Assembly (NCBI RefSeq): GCF_023343835.1
Contig: NC_064437.1
Location: forward strand, 13,109,001-13,173,000
DNA length: 64,000 nt
Direction of reading: 5' to 3'
Source of the DNA: Lagopus muta
Lineage: Eukaryota > Chordata > Aves > Galliformes > Phasianidae
Within the stretch, counting starts at the first letter, position 1, and every line of letters begins with the position of its first letter. The notes beneath the pieces were generated by a model. That model saw only the letters and a list, made by a program, of their open reading frames with translations. It was not told where the DNA came from and made no database searches. The position numbers and the translations under genes were made by a program. Positions 13,201-26,279 of the stretch are shown one piece after another.

Positions 13201-14194
13201 ATGAACTGCACTTGTGCTTCCTTCTCCCACTTGTTGAATCCCATTACCTACATGTGAAAAAGCCACAGGGATCAATACCTGTCAGGTCAGACTGTTTCAC
13301 ATGATAACTGCCAAGGCATTTAGGATGCAACAGTGTGACACAGAAGGACAGAAAATAATGCTGAGACATCAACGCTACTAAGTGAGGGGAAAAAAAGAAC
13401 ATTACTGGGGGGCAAACTGTCTGCCAGCTGGACAGCCAGAACTACCTTTTTCAATACACTCCTCTGTAACTGACACACCACAATTACAACCCTGTCCTCA
13501 TAGCGTTTCATTTTATTGGAATATTACTGTTCTTAAATTAAATTGCAAGGACCTCAGACCTGTAATTTTTCCCCCATTCAATAGCATACTGCTGTTTTGG
13601 AAAACCTCCCCACCTCCAAGGAGTATTATGAGAAATCCCATTCCATTAATACTTTTTCTTAGGAGTTAATTTCATCTGTATGAAAGTCTATAAAAGGGTT
13701 CTTACATGGAGGTCAATAGAGCTGAACTAAAGCTGTGCAAAATGTTCAAAGGGCCACATGAAACCATATAAAACTCACTAGGTCCAAGGTGTGCACTAAT
13801 AATTTGAACCAGCTTTGCTCTAAATTTTTATTGAGCCCGAGTACCTTTCGTTAAAAGCAGAAATGTAATTTTTAGCACTATCTGGAATTGTACACATTTC
13901 TAGAGGCTAATTATTTCACTTTTTCCCCCTCCCCCTCCAAGGTTGAATGCTGTGGCTGTTGCAGTCACTGGCATAGGTTTCATGGTAGACTTCTGGAAGC
14001 CTAATTGGCTCAGTATGACCAGCATGACGCCGGCTGTAGCTAAGCAGAGGCTCTATGTAGCTGACTTACATAATTCCCATTTTCAGAAGTAAAAACTCAA
14101 AAAGAAACTCTTTTAAACACTAACACATTGTGTTCCTGTCTCCTGCTGTGGCTGACCCAAAGAGAAGAGCCAACTGTTAGTGCTCACAGTGAGC
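10215..14194. other. non-coding background
   Basis: No gene, transposon or long simple repeat is recognised. Open frames of 60-95 codons lack any recognisable domain. Short T-runs lie near 12980-13022. Confidence 0.6.
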
Positions 14195-14199
14195 AGATC

Positions 14200-14290
14200 A
14201 GTCCTTTGGCTCAGCAGCAAAGGTCTGGGCCTTGGAGCGAGAAGTCTCAGGTTCAGTCTCCCTGACAAAGCAATTATGTTGTTACAAATC
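14200..14290 (+). mobile_element. tRNA-derived SINE head (MIR/amniote-SINE-like)
   Basis: Shows the two internal RNA polymerase III promoter boxes of a tRNA-derived SINE: an A-box-like TGGCTCAGCAGC at 14207-14218, and a B-box-like GGTTCAGTCTCC at 14250-14261, about 31 bp apart. The sequence between them (GTCTGGGCCTTGGAG) resembles the head of MIR-type elements. It does not fold as a tRNA with a usable anticodon arm, so a tRNA gene is unlikely. It is an old, degenerate copy; the subfamily is uncertain. Confidence 0.5.
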
Positions 14291-17200
14291 TCTACCAGTT
14301 TCCACACAAAGTTTCACTACCAATTTGTGTAACCACAGATAAAGAAGTGAATTGGTGTTAACTCTTTAACCAGCTCTTCAAAAAACCCTAGAGCAGTCAT
14401 TCAAATTCAAAATGTAAAGTATTACCCAAATGATAGGTTAGCATACTTCCTCACTACTTCATTTAGGATCCAAGCCTATAAGAAATACATTGGCAGAGAG
14501 CTCAGAAATGCCTTTTTCCTCAGTGACTCTTCTGTTAATAGCTCTATCTTAATGTATATGCTCTACCTAGCATACCTAGGCAAGTATGAAGTACACATTT
14601 TACGATTACACATGCAGCAGGAGCAACTTAGTAGTTAAAAAAATGTTTACAAATCTTCATGAGTCCCAGATTCACTCATACTTAGAAAAAGTCTTTGAAT
14701 ACAGTATTTCTTTAAGGGAACTGGAGCTCCATGCATCTTCAGCTTAGGTTCATCTGGTTTCCATAGCACTTGCATGAAAAGATGTAGCAAAAGCAATTCC
14801 TTACAAACAAAAAATAAAATGAAATAAAAATGGAGAAAGCTCCTTCGGAAGGGAAGAACTTTCACAGAAATGTTAGCCAAACCAGATACGCTGTAAAAGT
14901 CAGGGGCTGAGCTTGGTATATTACTTTCATCAATGTAATTTTTATCTAAGTATTTCTAATACAAATTATAAGAGAGTTATTCCATTTAAATGAAAGTTGC
15001 ACTCAGAGTGCTGATAATAATTGAGGTTTTTATATAAAATAGGATCAAGGAGATGAAAACACTGGTATTGATTTTAGTGATTACAAAATAAGATATTGTT
15101 GAAAATGATGAGGGCAATCAAAGCAAAAAGATGTAAGACATGAAAAAATTAAAATATGAAAATTTAATAAGAACTGGATGACCTTAAGATCTCAAGTAGC
15201 AAGAGAGATGAAATTGGATAATAAGATGTTATTAAGCTAAAAGCTTAAAAAATAAAGATGACCATAACAAACAGATGACCCGTGGTAACATTAAGCGAGC
15301 ACGCTCCGCTGCAGAACTGAGGAGTCACACACTTGCAGTATTCACACATCAGTGTGAGGCTTGCAAAAAACAATATAGGAAAAATCAGAAATAAGTGCTT
15401 TCTTTGACTATGGCCTAGAAATACATACATAGCATTCTGTCATCTTATTCCTGAACATTTGGAAGTAGCTGACATTAGAATTTACTTTGCTTATTTTCAG
15501 GATAGGACACTCAGCACCTATTTGAAAGCATAAAACTATACTAGTAAATAGCTTGTGATCAAAATACATACTGTACTGTGAAATCCACTGTGAAAATGAC
15601 TCTGAGGTTCTCCAAGGAGAAATACCTAATTATGGAGAGAAATTCAATTTCTATTTTTGTTAGTATTTGGAAACTACTTTTTCCCTACAGGTACCCAAAA
15701 CATTGATCTTCATTTTTGGTCATTGTGAAGGTTTTGGTTTTGTTCTTTTTGTTTTGTTTTATTTTTTCTCCCCCAAATGAAGTCTTACTGTGACTTGAGC
15801 TTACGGCCTTATTCTGAACATGAGAATTTTGTTCCTTTGCATACCCTACACTCCCCTGAGATATCATAAAAAGTACCATTGAGAACTGAGCACAGCATAT
15901 GTGCTAATCATCTTGTTTTCCTTTCCTTTTATTCCAGAAGCAGATTTTCACTGTAAACCACAGAAAAGCAGACTCTTCTATGCCTTCTTTCCTTCCACCC
16001 ACATTTTCATTTCAAGCCTCAGCTCATGGATATATTTTGCAGAAGAAAAAAAAAAATTCAACTTTTCCCAGCGCATTTTTTCCAGTTGATTGCTATTCCT
16101 TGGCACCAATTACAAGCAACTGCTTCACAGCCGAACCAAAGCAGCACAGTCAGCAAAATCACAGCCACTCCATTCTTGAACAATCAGAGAGGCTGCATGG
16201 GAAGGGGTAAAGATTAGGCAGATACTAGTCTAACAGGCCAACAAGGAATATGCCTGTAGTTTTCCTAAGTCCAGGCAGCCTGGATTGTCAGAATGTAAAT
16301 TTCTGATAACAGCTTCACTGCCAGTTGGATAAAGAACTACAGACTCAGTAGACAGTGCAAAACCACTGAGATGGGAACTGCAGTTCCTGCCATACTACAG
16401 ATATAAGCATGTAATGAACTTGCTGCCCAGCTGGAGTGAGGCTCCTCTGATCACTGGTCTATGGTGACTGAGGTAATGGAAAGCCAAGGCCATTCTCAGC
16501 ACATTTGCTTAATGAAATGAGACATTAAACAGCTCTCCGTACAAGAACCATTGTGGAAATTTGCAGCCTCAATATCATGCTTCACACCTTGATTCCTCAC
16601 TGTGATCCTTGGTCCTGCTTCCTACTTGCCCAGCCCTCCTGCATTTTCTTACTCCTGTCCTCTCCTGTCTCAGCACTGCAGCTTGCCTGACTAGCTCCAC
16701 CACCGCCTGCTGACTCCTACCACACTGCTTGTAGTCCTCAGCAGGCCCTCTGGCTTAAATGATTCCCTCAACACAGAATTGATGATTTTTTTTATTTACT
16801 ATAGGTCCCTAATTAAGAAACCAGCAGTGATTTGCTGTTGTGTCATCTGCCTGGTCTATCCCAGAAGACCAATCATACTATCCAGATCATGGCAGGATTT
16901 AGTTCATCGGGGCAGATTTTCTTTGAATTCCTTGGGAAGTCAACACCAAAGCATAGAAGGTCTCCTCACATCCCTGCTGCTTACCAGCTTTGAAGCTTTG
17001 CACAGAGGATAGTTTCATTAGTCTTGACTCAGTCTCCTGTATGATGCTTGCTCCTGCATGGTCAGGTTTCACTAATAAGTGCCAGACAAGGAGAAAAAAA
17101 AAGAAACCTGATAAATTGTGAAGAGAGCTGCTCAGATCACCTTTGTACTACATGCCATCTGTTGGCAATTGCTGTGACTTTAGTAGCTGCAGTCTGCTAC

Positions 17201-18479
17201 AAACGCACCATAGAATCACTCTTCCCCAAAAAAGAAACCCCTTATGTATTTCCCCATTTCACACTAGTAGACATGAGTACACCAACATTACTCCCCCTAT
17301 TTACATGTACATCTTCCTAAAATCCTTCCTCAAAGTTAAGAAAGCAGCTTACAAAAACCAATCAGAGACTCTAGTCCAATGACCAGCTCTTTGACAGGCA
17401 CTGCAGGATAAGGATCCAGAAAACCTGATGCAAATATGCCTTTGTTTATCTTCTAACAGAGGGGAAAATTTGGGCTAAAGCAATTGCCTAACATCATGCA
17501 GAAAATCACAGTAAAGACTGACAGTACTCTGGAATCCACTGTCCCTTCAGAGAATAGTGATTTGTAAAAGGCACTCTGGCATCCTCTGTAAACTAGCTGT
17601 ATTAAATTATTGCCACTCTTTCTTGTTCTACAATGTATCATAAGAATTGCATTTAGAAGTATTTTAAAGATTCATATCATTTGACAATGAAAATTCCCAT
17701 AAATGTAGAAATCATAAGCAGTAATCAAAGTGATACTTTCTGTTAGGGGTCCCTCATTTCTCACAATAACATGCAAATCTACAAAACAACCAAACCAACA
17801 AACAGTGCTTCATCACTTTTCTTTCATTTTCAATAATTCATGGCTCTAATATTTACTCTATTACCTGTTCAGCATAAATATTAATGACATGCCACTGCAA
17901 ACTTTAGAATACTTTCTGGTGAGATCAACAAGGAACTTTTGCCCTTGGCCTAAAGAGAAAAGACTGCCACTATGATTAATGGCAAATGACAAAATCCTGC
18001 AACTAAAACTAAGAAATATATTATTCTACACAAATATTTCACTAGCCTTTAAACACATATAACAAAGGTCTGAAATACGTTTTAAAGAGTACTTCAGAAG
18101 GCCCACCCTAAAGTTATTATGTCACATGGAACTATTTGCAATCACTTTACTGCATTACAATGTTCTGAAAGATCTACGTCTTGCATTTAAAAGGTTTTCC
18201 ATTCCAGATGCTTAACAATATGATGCATTAGTAGAAATGAAGGTTACTCTCCATTTTGCCAGACTGATCATTTTCACCTTAGTTTTAGAGAAAATATAAA
18301 TTATATTTATGAGGAATAACAGAAGGCACTGTGCTTCCAAATTATCCACCTATAAACAAATAAATTAAACAGGATTTTTTCCTCCAATTTTCCCTGAAGT
18401 AAAAACAGCACTCATCTATGATTTCATTGAGGTAATCTACTCAGCATCTACAAACCTCTGATTTCCCTAATACTACTAT
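14291..18479. other. non-coding background
   Basis: No gene or transposon is recognised. A G-poor C/T-rich patch lies around 16560-16760. Short open frames are uninformative. Confidence 0.55.
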
Positions 18480-18670
18480 TAATAATGATTTGTCTTTGCT
18501 TTAATGAACAAAGCTGTAGCCAGTGCAGTTCTACAACTTGATGAGTCATGTTCAGTGTTTGCACAGTGCTGACACAAAAGCAGTTAATGGAAGTAGAAAT
18601 GAGCAACTCTGTCTTTCTTTAAAGAGTCATTAAGAATCTGCTGAGAGACTGTGAGAGATCTTACACGGTC
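18480..18670. promoter_or_regulatory. possible conserved regulatory block
   Basis: A stretch of balanced composition between AT-rich neighbours, free of simple repeats. It contains a consensus AP-1 site TGAGTCA at 18542-18548 and a MAF/AP-1-half-site-like TGCTGACAC near 18567. The call is an inference from texture and motif content only; conservation could not be measured. Confidence 0.25.
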
Positions 18671-18783
18671 AAAGAAAATTTAGTCCTCCCCAACCCCTCC
18701 CAACTCTCCCAATTTACTATAGGAGCAAAATGGGCAGTTGCTTTTTTTGTTTTCCTATGAAGCTGTAAATCTTTCCATTTTAC

Positions 18784-18802
18784 TTATTTATTTATTTATT
18801 TG
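18784..18802. repeat. (TTTA)n microsatellite
   Basis: Four to five tandem TTTA/TTAT units. Short, likely polymorphic, no gene association. Confidence 0.85.
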
Positions 18803-20883
18803 ACATTTTGACAATTATTGGCAGCCTCCTATTAACTGGGGACGACCTGAGATGGGCAAAATGCTCTCAGCTACCCCTCTCACAGTCTTCCGGAAGAACT
18901 CAAAAACTAAGACAGATATTTAGTAGCAGATGAGTAAAATGTAGCATTTTTGCAACTTTAGGCAGCCTTTGTTCTTCGATTGCACTCAGCTCATCTGAGT
19001 TTGGCTTGCTGATCAAAGTCCCATCAATGAAGCCTACAATATGCCTAGGTTAGCATACAAAGATCAAAAGCGGCTCTCCTTTATATGAGCACACACAGAC
19101 TCTCCTGGTCAACAGCCACATATGCCCCACTCCACTTTATGCCACAAGGAACATGAGATCTACAGTAGATTTATAAGACAGGAGAGAGAAAATCAGCTCC
19201 ACGTCATTCTCACCTTTTCCAGCACTTAGAGACAAGTTATGGCATGAGTAACACTGCTTATACCACAAAGTTTCAAAGAACAATCAGTCAACATGAGATT
19301 CCAAGAGCTCTGCTGTGAGGTGAGGTTTGGGTAGCATTGTGGTGCCTGCACTGCTGCTGTCTGTAAGAACCTTTTTGGAGGTTCTTAGTCAATATGTTTA
19401 AAGGATGATGCATGAAAAAAATTTAATACAAAAGCTAAAGACTCAACTTAATCCTGTCATAAAGTAGCAAGAACTGCTCAATTTCTTCAATGAAATAACC
19501 TGAAAAGAAGAGGTCCTCAGTCTAATGTGCCATTCAGTGAATTTCTGAAGGAGTAAATAAAAAGATCAGATCATTAGGGGAGGGAATATGGACAGTTCCT
19601 ATTGATCCTCCCAAGGCCATTTAATTATTTATAATTTCCTTGATTACAGGTAAGAGGAGTCAAATCACCCTTGTAAAAAATGAGGTCTTTGTGTAGTTTT
19701 TCAGCTAGTGAGGTAAATGATTACTGCTATTTTCCCTTTAACTCCAAATGGGCTATTGTTTTTAATGTCTGTTATGTTAACACAGTGTGCAATATTAAGG
19801 AATATAAGATATTTATAACTAGTTATAACAGAGCTATGACCTAAACAAATTAGATATAAAATTTTAATGAATTGGTCCCTGAGTCTATTAATTTAGTTAT
19901 AGGGTACAAAACTAGCACATATATTTTCTCTCCTTCAAACACTAAAATGGATGAATAACATTAGCTGGGGTCAAATGTGTAAAATGTGTTGTTCACAACT
20001 AAAAGAAAGAAAAGAAAAAAAAAAGTCTTTCCTTTTCTAAGAAAAATAAAGACCTTCTGGAAAAAGCCTAAGGAAATTAAAAGTTATTTAAAAACACATT
20101 CTGTGGTCCATACTGTAAACTCAAAACTATTTTCTGTAGCTTTATTAGACTACAGATTGAATTCAATACCAAGCATGAGATTTTTTTCCAATAAATAAAT
20201 GAAGTGGTTTTTGTTTCTTCTAAGAGCTGGCTTTCTAACAGCATAATCTGGAACATGGAATAGTTGGACACAGATTCGTTTCTCTTGAAAGAATATAATT
20301 CCAACTATCCGGTTGTTGTTAATATGGACTTGATTTGCTCCTTCTTCTCCTTTTCCTTCACTTCTACACTTTCATTTCTCTCTGCATCATTACTTGACTT
20401 GATAGCCCTCCAAGACAACCTCTCCATACTTTTCCACATACCTACTTAACTGTGTAGTCATTGCATTACTACTATAAAAATATCACATTGGAGAATATTA
20501 GAGGTTATTTAATTGCACTGTATTAACAATTAATTCCAATCAAAATTATATTCTTGTCTGACACCATTCTTCAGAAATAAGCATAGGAGATTTAATTCCC
20601 TCATTTCCCCTGCTTTTGCTTACTAATGGTAGTGCTGCATAGGTGAAGTCATACCTCCTTGAAGCAAACTGACCCTGATCTTTCCCAGAAATAGCAGCTA
20701 CAGTAAGCAACATCACTTTGCGATGGGCAGTTCTGAGGGACTCATCCCAGACCAGCAGCCCTTGAACAGTGATGATTTTCAGAAGCCATCTAGGTAGTTG
20801 CCACAGGACAAAATATTTGGCACTGCAAGAAATCCTGCAGGCTCTAGGTTAGCACAAGCATACAAGATAGAGTTGTGGCTGAG
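18803..20883. other. non-coding background
   Basis: No gene is recognised. Two GATCAAA-type (TCF/LEF- or HNF4-like) matches lie at about 19012 and 19062. An A-rich patch lies near 20004-20024. Nothing else is seen. Confidence 0.55.
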
Positions 20884-21109
20884 TCTGCTTCATCATTATT
20901 TTAAGAAACCACGTGCACTGAACAGGCAATTGACAGAGTGTCACATCCATGCCAGTATGGTCTTTGCCTGCTCTTCACGATATTCCAGAAACACTCTGCT
21001 TCATCATTATTTTAAGAAACCATGTGCACTGAACAGGCAATTGACACAGTGTCACATCCATGCCAGTATGGTCTTTGCCTGCTCTTCACGATATTCTAGA
21101 AATACTCTG
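20884..21109 (+). repeat. two-copy tandem duplication, 111-bp unit
   Basis: Copy 1 spans 20884-20994 and copy 2 20995-21105, followed by the first four bases (TCTG) of a third unit. The copies differ at about four positions by eye, so they are roughly 96% identical. This implies a recent duplication compared with the decayed repeats nearby. TCTG microhomology at the junctions fits replication slippage or microhomology-mediated duplication. The unit is a multiple of three, so a plus-strand frame (20798-21181) passes through both copies, giving two near-identical 37-residue blocks (each starting near LHHYFKKP). No known domain is recognised, and the frame is probably fortuitous. Confidence 0.95.
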
Positions 21110-24100
21110 GATTATTCATTATACCGTAACATATTTGTTGTCAATTGTGATTCTTGGCTGTCTCCAGCATTATTTTTTTAGTATTTCAACTGCCCTATAA
21201 GCCATTAAAACTTCCATAAATACAAATATTGATGTATTAATATTGGTCTTATACTCTTCTGAATGAATTACTTTTACTACAGTACTGTACAGGGTGCTAT
21301 AAAAAAAACGCATCTTGGCATTTTACATTCACGTTATCTCAATTACTTTAATAACATTAATTAAGTTCTAAGTTTACAAGTTAAATGTTGTTTACTTTTT
21401 TGCCTGCCAACATGCAAATACAATTTCAAATCTGAGAGTCAAGCTAGGTCATCTCCTACTTCATGAACAACAATCAGCAGAAGTTCAAGCTCTGAGTTAA
21501 CTCCTTGCTTAGCATTCTCTGTGAATCCCCAGAGCACTTCCCTGTTGGAGCACACTAAAAACCTAGAAAGACAGGAGAAAAAAAAAATCCTAGCAGCTTC
21601 TTTCTTATTTGGTCAGAAAGATATAAAATAAATGGCGTACCTTATGAGATTTAACCCTCAGAAGCATTGATTTGTGACTGCTTTCCATGAAATAACTGCT
21701 CATTTAGATCTCTCTGCTCTGTTTACCACTGCTCTTTGAGTAGTTTCCCCACACACTAAATAGCACATGAATTTATCCCCAGGAGAAGCAAGTCACTTGA
21801 ATTTTCTCTTGAGAAATGTTTTGAAACAATCTCTCATTGTCATACAACATGGAGAACCTTTCACCAGAAAGAAAAAAAAATTAAATATCTATTCTCATTT
21901 ATAATGATATTTATGAGCATTTTTACATCATAGTATTTGAAAAATACAAGAACAACATGGATTTCCAGAAGAACTAAGAATCAAGCTCTTTGTCTCAAAT
22001 CCAAGGCAATCCATCTTGGCTTAATTTAGGATAAAACAAAGTGAAAGAGTGCTGGTTGAAATTTAACAACCACATTTGCTATGTGGCAAATAAGACTCCT
22101 TTGCAGAAACTTATGACAATTGCAATAAAATGGAAACAGAATACATTCCAGCGAAGATATGACCTGGTGCTCAGTTTGGCCACTCACTTTCCCATGGCTG
22201 ACATGGCCAGCTCCAGAGCACTGCACTTTGTTTCACTTAAAGAGCAAGCAAGCAGCTGAGAGTCACAGCTGAAACGCTTGCAATGGATGATGTGAAAACG
22301 TTCCTCATCCTGCGATATGTGGAAAGAATTTTAAAGCATCTCTGAAGTTAGTGTCTCACTAGCAAGTACCTTGGAATGCAACACACTGCCTAAATTTCAC
22401 AAACAGTTTACTGGAAAGACAAATGTTTAATTGTAAGATTATTCAGCTTACATTTTTCACCATTCCAAGCAAGACATTTAGCAAAGAAGTTTTGTGAATG
22501 ATGATACAAAAAAACAACTAATTGCATTAAGTATTTTGCTGAAAACATTTATAACATGATAATGTAGCACAAAGGGAAGACATCTGGATGACAATTTAAA
22601 TTACCAACTGCTTTCCATCCATTAACGTTGAAGTTTGAAATACTACAGATTTCTTGCAAGGATTGTAAATGTTATAATGGTTATTTTGCCAAGAGGTAAA
22701 CTTAAGTACAAGGTAAAGTACGAGGATACAGAGGGAGTTTCTTGAAGTCTCAAGTGTCTACTAAAAAAAAAAAAAAAAAAAATTAAAACGAGAACGAGAT
22801 CAGCAGTTTCTTTTATCTATGACAGATTCTTTCTATCAGCATTATATGAACAAAATTTGAAATTGTCCTCATTAAGTCACAGAGAAAGAGTGCAGAAGAA
22901 GTATCAGAATAAGCAGAGCAGATCTTCCCATCACTGTTACTGCGTCTCCAACCTCTAGTGTGTCACAAAGCCTGTTCTCTTCAGATTTCATACATTATCA
23001 GCTTATTATGGCACAAGCACAGCTACTACTCCCATGCCTCTTTCTCCCACCCCCATAACACATTTAGTAGACCAAATACCACTTATTATTTTAAGAAGTG
23101 GAAGAACAAAGTAGCCAGAAAGCCTCTACAGGAGTACCAAATTGTACAGCTGGCATTGGCTGGCCACTATCTCTGTGACTGCAGGAAGACTGGTTCCCAG
23201 GTCCTTCAGCTGAGGAAGTAAGAGGAAAAAGAAGTCATCACTGGCACCATGACATTCAGATCATTTACAGTGTAAGATATTCACTATGGAAATATGATTT
23301 TTTCCTCACTTCCCTTCAGTGGAATCCAAATACAGAAGTCAGAAACTCCGGAAAGGATTGAAGTGCAGCACAGATTTTGAACTTCAGCTTTTAGAAAACA
23401 ACTTCCTTTTTGTTCTCAGGATTCACAACAGGAGGATGAGAAGAACTCTGCAGATGCAGTGCTGCAAATATCTCCCCACACCACTTAACTAAGAGATAGC
23501 CCTGGGCACGTGTCCTTCAGCCATTCCCTCTCCATGATTTTTGGACTACAGAATACAGTGATAAAAAAAAAAAGTAGTCCATTTAAAAAGTCTTTATAAT
23601 CTCAAAAAGCAACTTTCACATATTAATGCCCTCTGACTATTAATGTCTGTTCAAGTCCATTTTGTTTCTTTCAACAATCAATTAGCCCACAGACAAGTTT
23701 TATTAACAGCTTCTTTTCCAGGCATTTCTACGATAAGAACATATTATAGAATTTTTACTACAAGAGCAAAGAACTACATTTAAAAAAAAAAAAAAAGTTA
23801 TTTCATGGAAAACTGTAAAGAAATTCTATATTAAAGCAGCAGGGGAAAAGATTTAGAAGCTGTATGACAGCTGTTTGAAATAACAATCATTTGCAACTAT
23901 ACTACAGATTTTTGAGTTTAGCTTGATAAAGTAATACAAATCTTTACGAACTCTATACTGTTGAGTTTTAGATTATAGCATTACATTGAGGGCTGTTTAT
24001 TTCAGATTCAGAAGACAGTAAAGCTCATTTTCAGATAAACTTATCCAACTACCAGAAAGCTATGCAGAGATGAAAGAGTACTAGGTAGAAATTCATAGTA

Positions 24101-24429
24101 GAAGAAAATGAAACACTGCCTTGCTTGTGTACTGGTTGAGAACAGAACAGTTGAATGAATGTCTTTGTAGATGGTGTCATGCTTGGGGTTTTGTGTACTA
24201 TGATCTTGTATGCATCTTCAAGAGACGGCACGTTGGCGTCACTTGGAATGAAGCTAACTAGGAGGGGCAAGAATATATTTGGCAGCAAACTGGCTGGGCT
24301 CATTACCAAAGCTTTAAAATAGATTTGTTGTGAGAAGGACATGTATTTCTGACAGACAAGAGCCAAGGAGCACTGTCACTTTAGGCAGTAGCAGGGGAAA
24401 ACATCAGATTTGCCCAAGAGGACTTTGAG
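21110..24429. other. non-coding background
   Basis: No gene is recognised. Contains A-tracts at 22763-22782 and about 23781-23794. Open frames up to about 105 codons lack recognisable domains. Confidence 0.6.
22763..22782. repeat. A-homopolymer, about 20 bases
   Basis: Uninterrupted A-run followed by TTAAAACGAGAACGAGA. No retroposon body is recognised upstream. Confidence 0.9.
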
Positions 24430-24440
24430 GGGGGGGGGGG
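24429..24440. repeat. G-homopolymer, 12 bases
   Basis: Uninterrupted G12 at the 5' edge of recognisable CR1 sequence. Long G-runs are rare in this AT-rich window. It is likely unstable and prone to sequencing error. Confidence 0.9.
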
Positions 24441-25150
24441 TCTCCTCCAAGAAAGTAATGTGGGTGATAGCCCAGCTGAAGTGCCTCTATACAAATGCAT
24501 TCAGCATGGGAAATAGACAGGCAATGGATACCATGATGCAATTAATTGCTATCGTGTTATCATAAAAAACTTGTACGTACAATGCCTTTGACGTGGTCAG
24601 GTAACACACGATTATCTCTAAATTGGAAAAAGATGGATATGAAGTCTGAACTGTTCATGTTCACATGGAGGCCTGTAGTGGGTGTCCCCCAGGGTTCAGT
24701 TCTGGGGCCTGTGCTATTCAGCATCATCAGTGACACAGACAGTGGGATCAAGTGAGCCCTCAGCAAGTTCATGGATGACATCAAACTGAGTAGTGCCCTT
24801 GAAAGAATAAAAGGGGATTCCATCCAGAGCAGCCTAAACAAGCTTGTAAAAGTGGACTTCCAGTAACCTAATAAAGTTCAGCACAGTGAAGAGCAACACC
24901 TTGCAAACCCAGCACAGCAATCCCAGATATGTTTACAGTCTGGATGAAGAACTCACTGAGACAAGCCCTGCAGAGAACAACGTGGGGGGCCTGATGGATG
25001 AAAAGCTGGACAAGAAGCAGTAGTGTGCTCATACAGTCCAGAAGGCTAGCAGCATGCTAGGCTGCATCAACAGAAAGATGGACAGCAGAGAGAAGGAGGT
25101 GACTGTCCCACTCTACTCCAGCCTCACATGGTCCCATCTAGGATACTGAC
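24441..25150 (+). mobile_element. decayed CR1 LINE with internal deletion
   Basis: The 5' part (24441-24530) matches the junction into the CR1 endonuclease domain: CTCTATACAAATGCA then CAGCATGGGAAAT, reading LYTNAFSMGNRQ from 24485. Only about 0.2 kb further on, 24681-24719 encodes the reverse transcriptase motif GVPQGSVLGPVLF, and 24762-24788 encodes SKFMDDIKL, the equivalent of the CR1 SKFADDTKL catalytic block. In an intact CR1 more than a kilobase lies between these points, so most of the endonuclease and the first part of the RT are deleted. The RT frame is broken by a stop (24753-24755) and by at least one frameshift before the LMDEKLD block at 24991-25011. Downstream RT sequence continues to about 25145. 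Inactive. Confidence 0.9.
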
Positions 25151-26232
25151 TCCAGTGAAGAAGGGAAAGACTCAGTTCTGGTTTTATTTACATCCGTCAT
25201 TATCCTTAACCAGTATGAGAAGCATCAGATATTTTAAGTCATTTGCTTGTTTGCAAGTGGCTTAGGTACATACAACAAAGATGTAAAAAGGATATCTAAA
25301 CCAGTAGACACAGCACCTCCAGATGAAGCTTCCATGATAAAATGATATGATAAAAAGGTGAGGTAGGGGCAGTGATGCCCAAGGCTTCCCTAGAGTTGGA
25401 CCGAAGGGAAGGGGAACAGATGAGCTGCAGGGCCAGGGGCCTGGCTCCATCCCCCCAGCTGGCACAGCCAGTGCTACACCACGAACTTCCCAGTCCAAAC
25501 AAGACATTTCAAAGCTCTCTCCATCTTAATGCACATCACTGAATGTAAGGCTGCCTTAGGACACCTGGGGCTCTGCATAAACTGTATCTGTGCTCAGCTC
25601 TTTGAACACAGGTCATAAAACACTAAAACTGCCCACACACATTTCATTCCTTCCTTGTAAATGGGATATCTGACACCTGCTCTGCTAACCCACATGGCTT
25701 CACATTTCGCCAAGACAATTTTTGTTTTTGAAATACCCAGCCTTTTCTTCCTAACGTCCACCTTTAATATAGAAAATGGGTTTTTAACGTCCTTTGTGCC
25801 AGTTTATCTGTTACAAAAATGAAATATTTCAGGCAACGCTGTGACTGGCAATAAGAGAACACTTAGGACACTGCACCATGGATGGCTGCCAGACTATTTG
25901 TCAGGCAGCAGAAGTACACATTTGTGAAAACAGAAATGTCTAACGAATATTAAAGTTATCTGGCACCAATGTTAATAAATGATGTGCATTTCTTTTGTCA
26001 ACAAGCTGTATTTTTCCCTTTTAAACTTTTATAGCATCCAAAAGGCATCTTAAAACTTCACTCAAGATACAATAAATAACGGTCAAAGGAAAACAGTGAA
26101 TATAGGCAATCTGATAACTTGAAACTCATCAGGGATGATTACTTCTTGAATGCAATATTTTAAAATTCAAGTGCTCTTTAATTGTTGCAGATTTTTCACA
26201 CTTCCAACAGCATACATTTTTAATGCAATAAT
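25151..26232. other. non-coding background downstream of CR1
   Basis: Contains a moderately GC-rich patch (about 25370-25500) with overlapping short minus-strand frames. It is not recognised as a gene, and it is not clearly further CR1. The rest is AT-rich without features. Confidence 0.5.
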
Positions 26233-26279
26233 GTTATAAACAAAAATGTTTATAACCACCAAAAGTGCTTAGTGGTTAT
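26233..26279. repeat. two overlapping, mutually exclusive inverted repeats
   Basis: First dyad: perfect 9-bp arms GTTATAAAC (26233-26241) and GTTTATAAC (26248-26256), 6-bp spacer. Second dyad: perfect 8-bp arms ATAACCAC (26252-26259) and GTGGTTAT (26272-26279), 12-bp spacer. They share bases 26252-26256, so a transcript could form only one at a time. AT-rich arms make chance occurrence plausible. Confidence 0.8.

Noticed and set aside
20798..21181. Protein with two 37-residue repeats
   Set aside because: The repeat comes from a DNA-level tandem duplication whose unit happens to be a multiple of three; no family resemblance.
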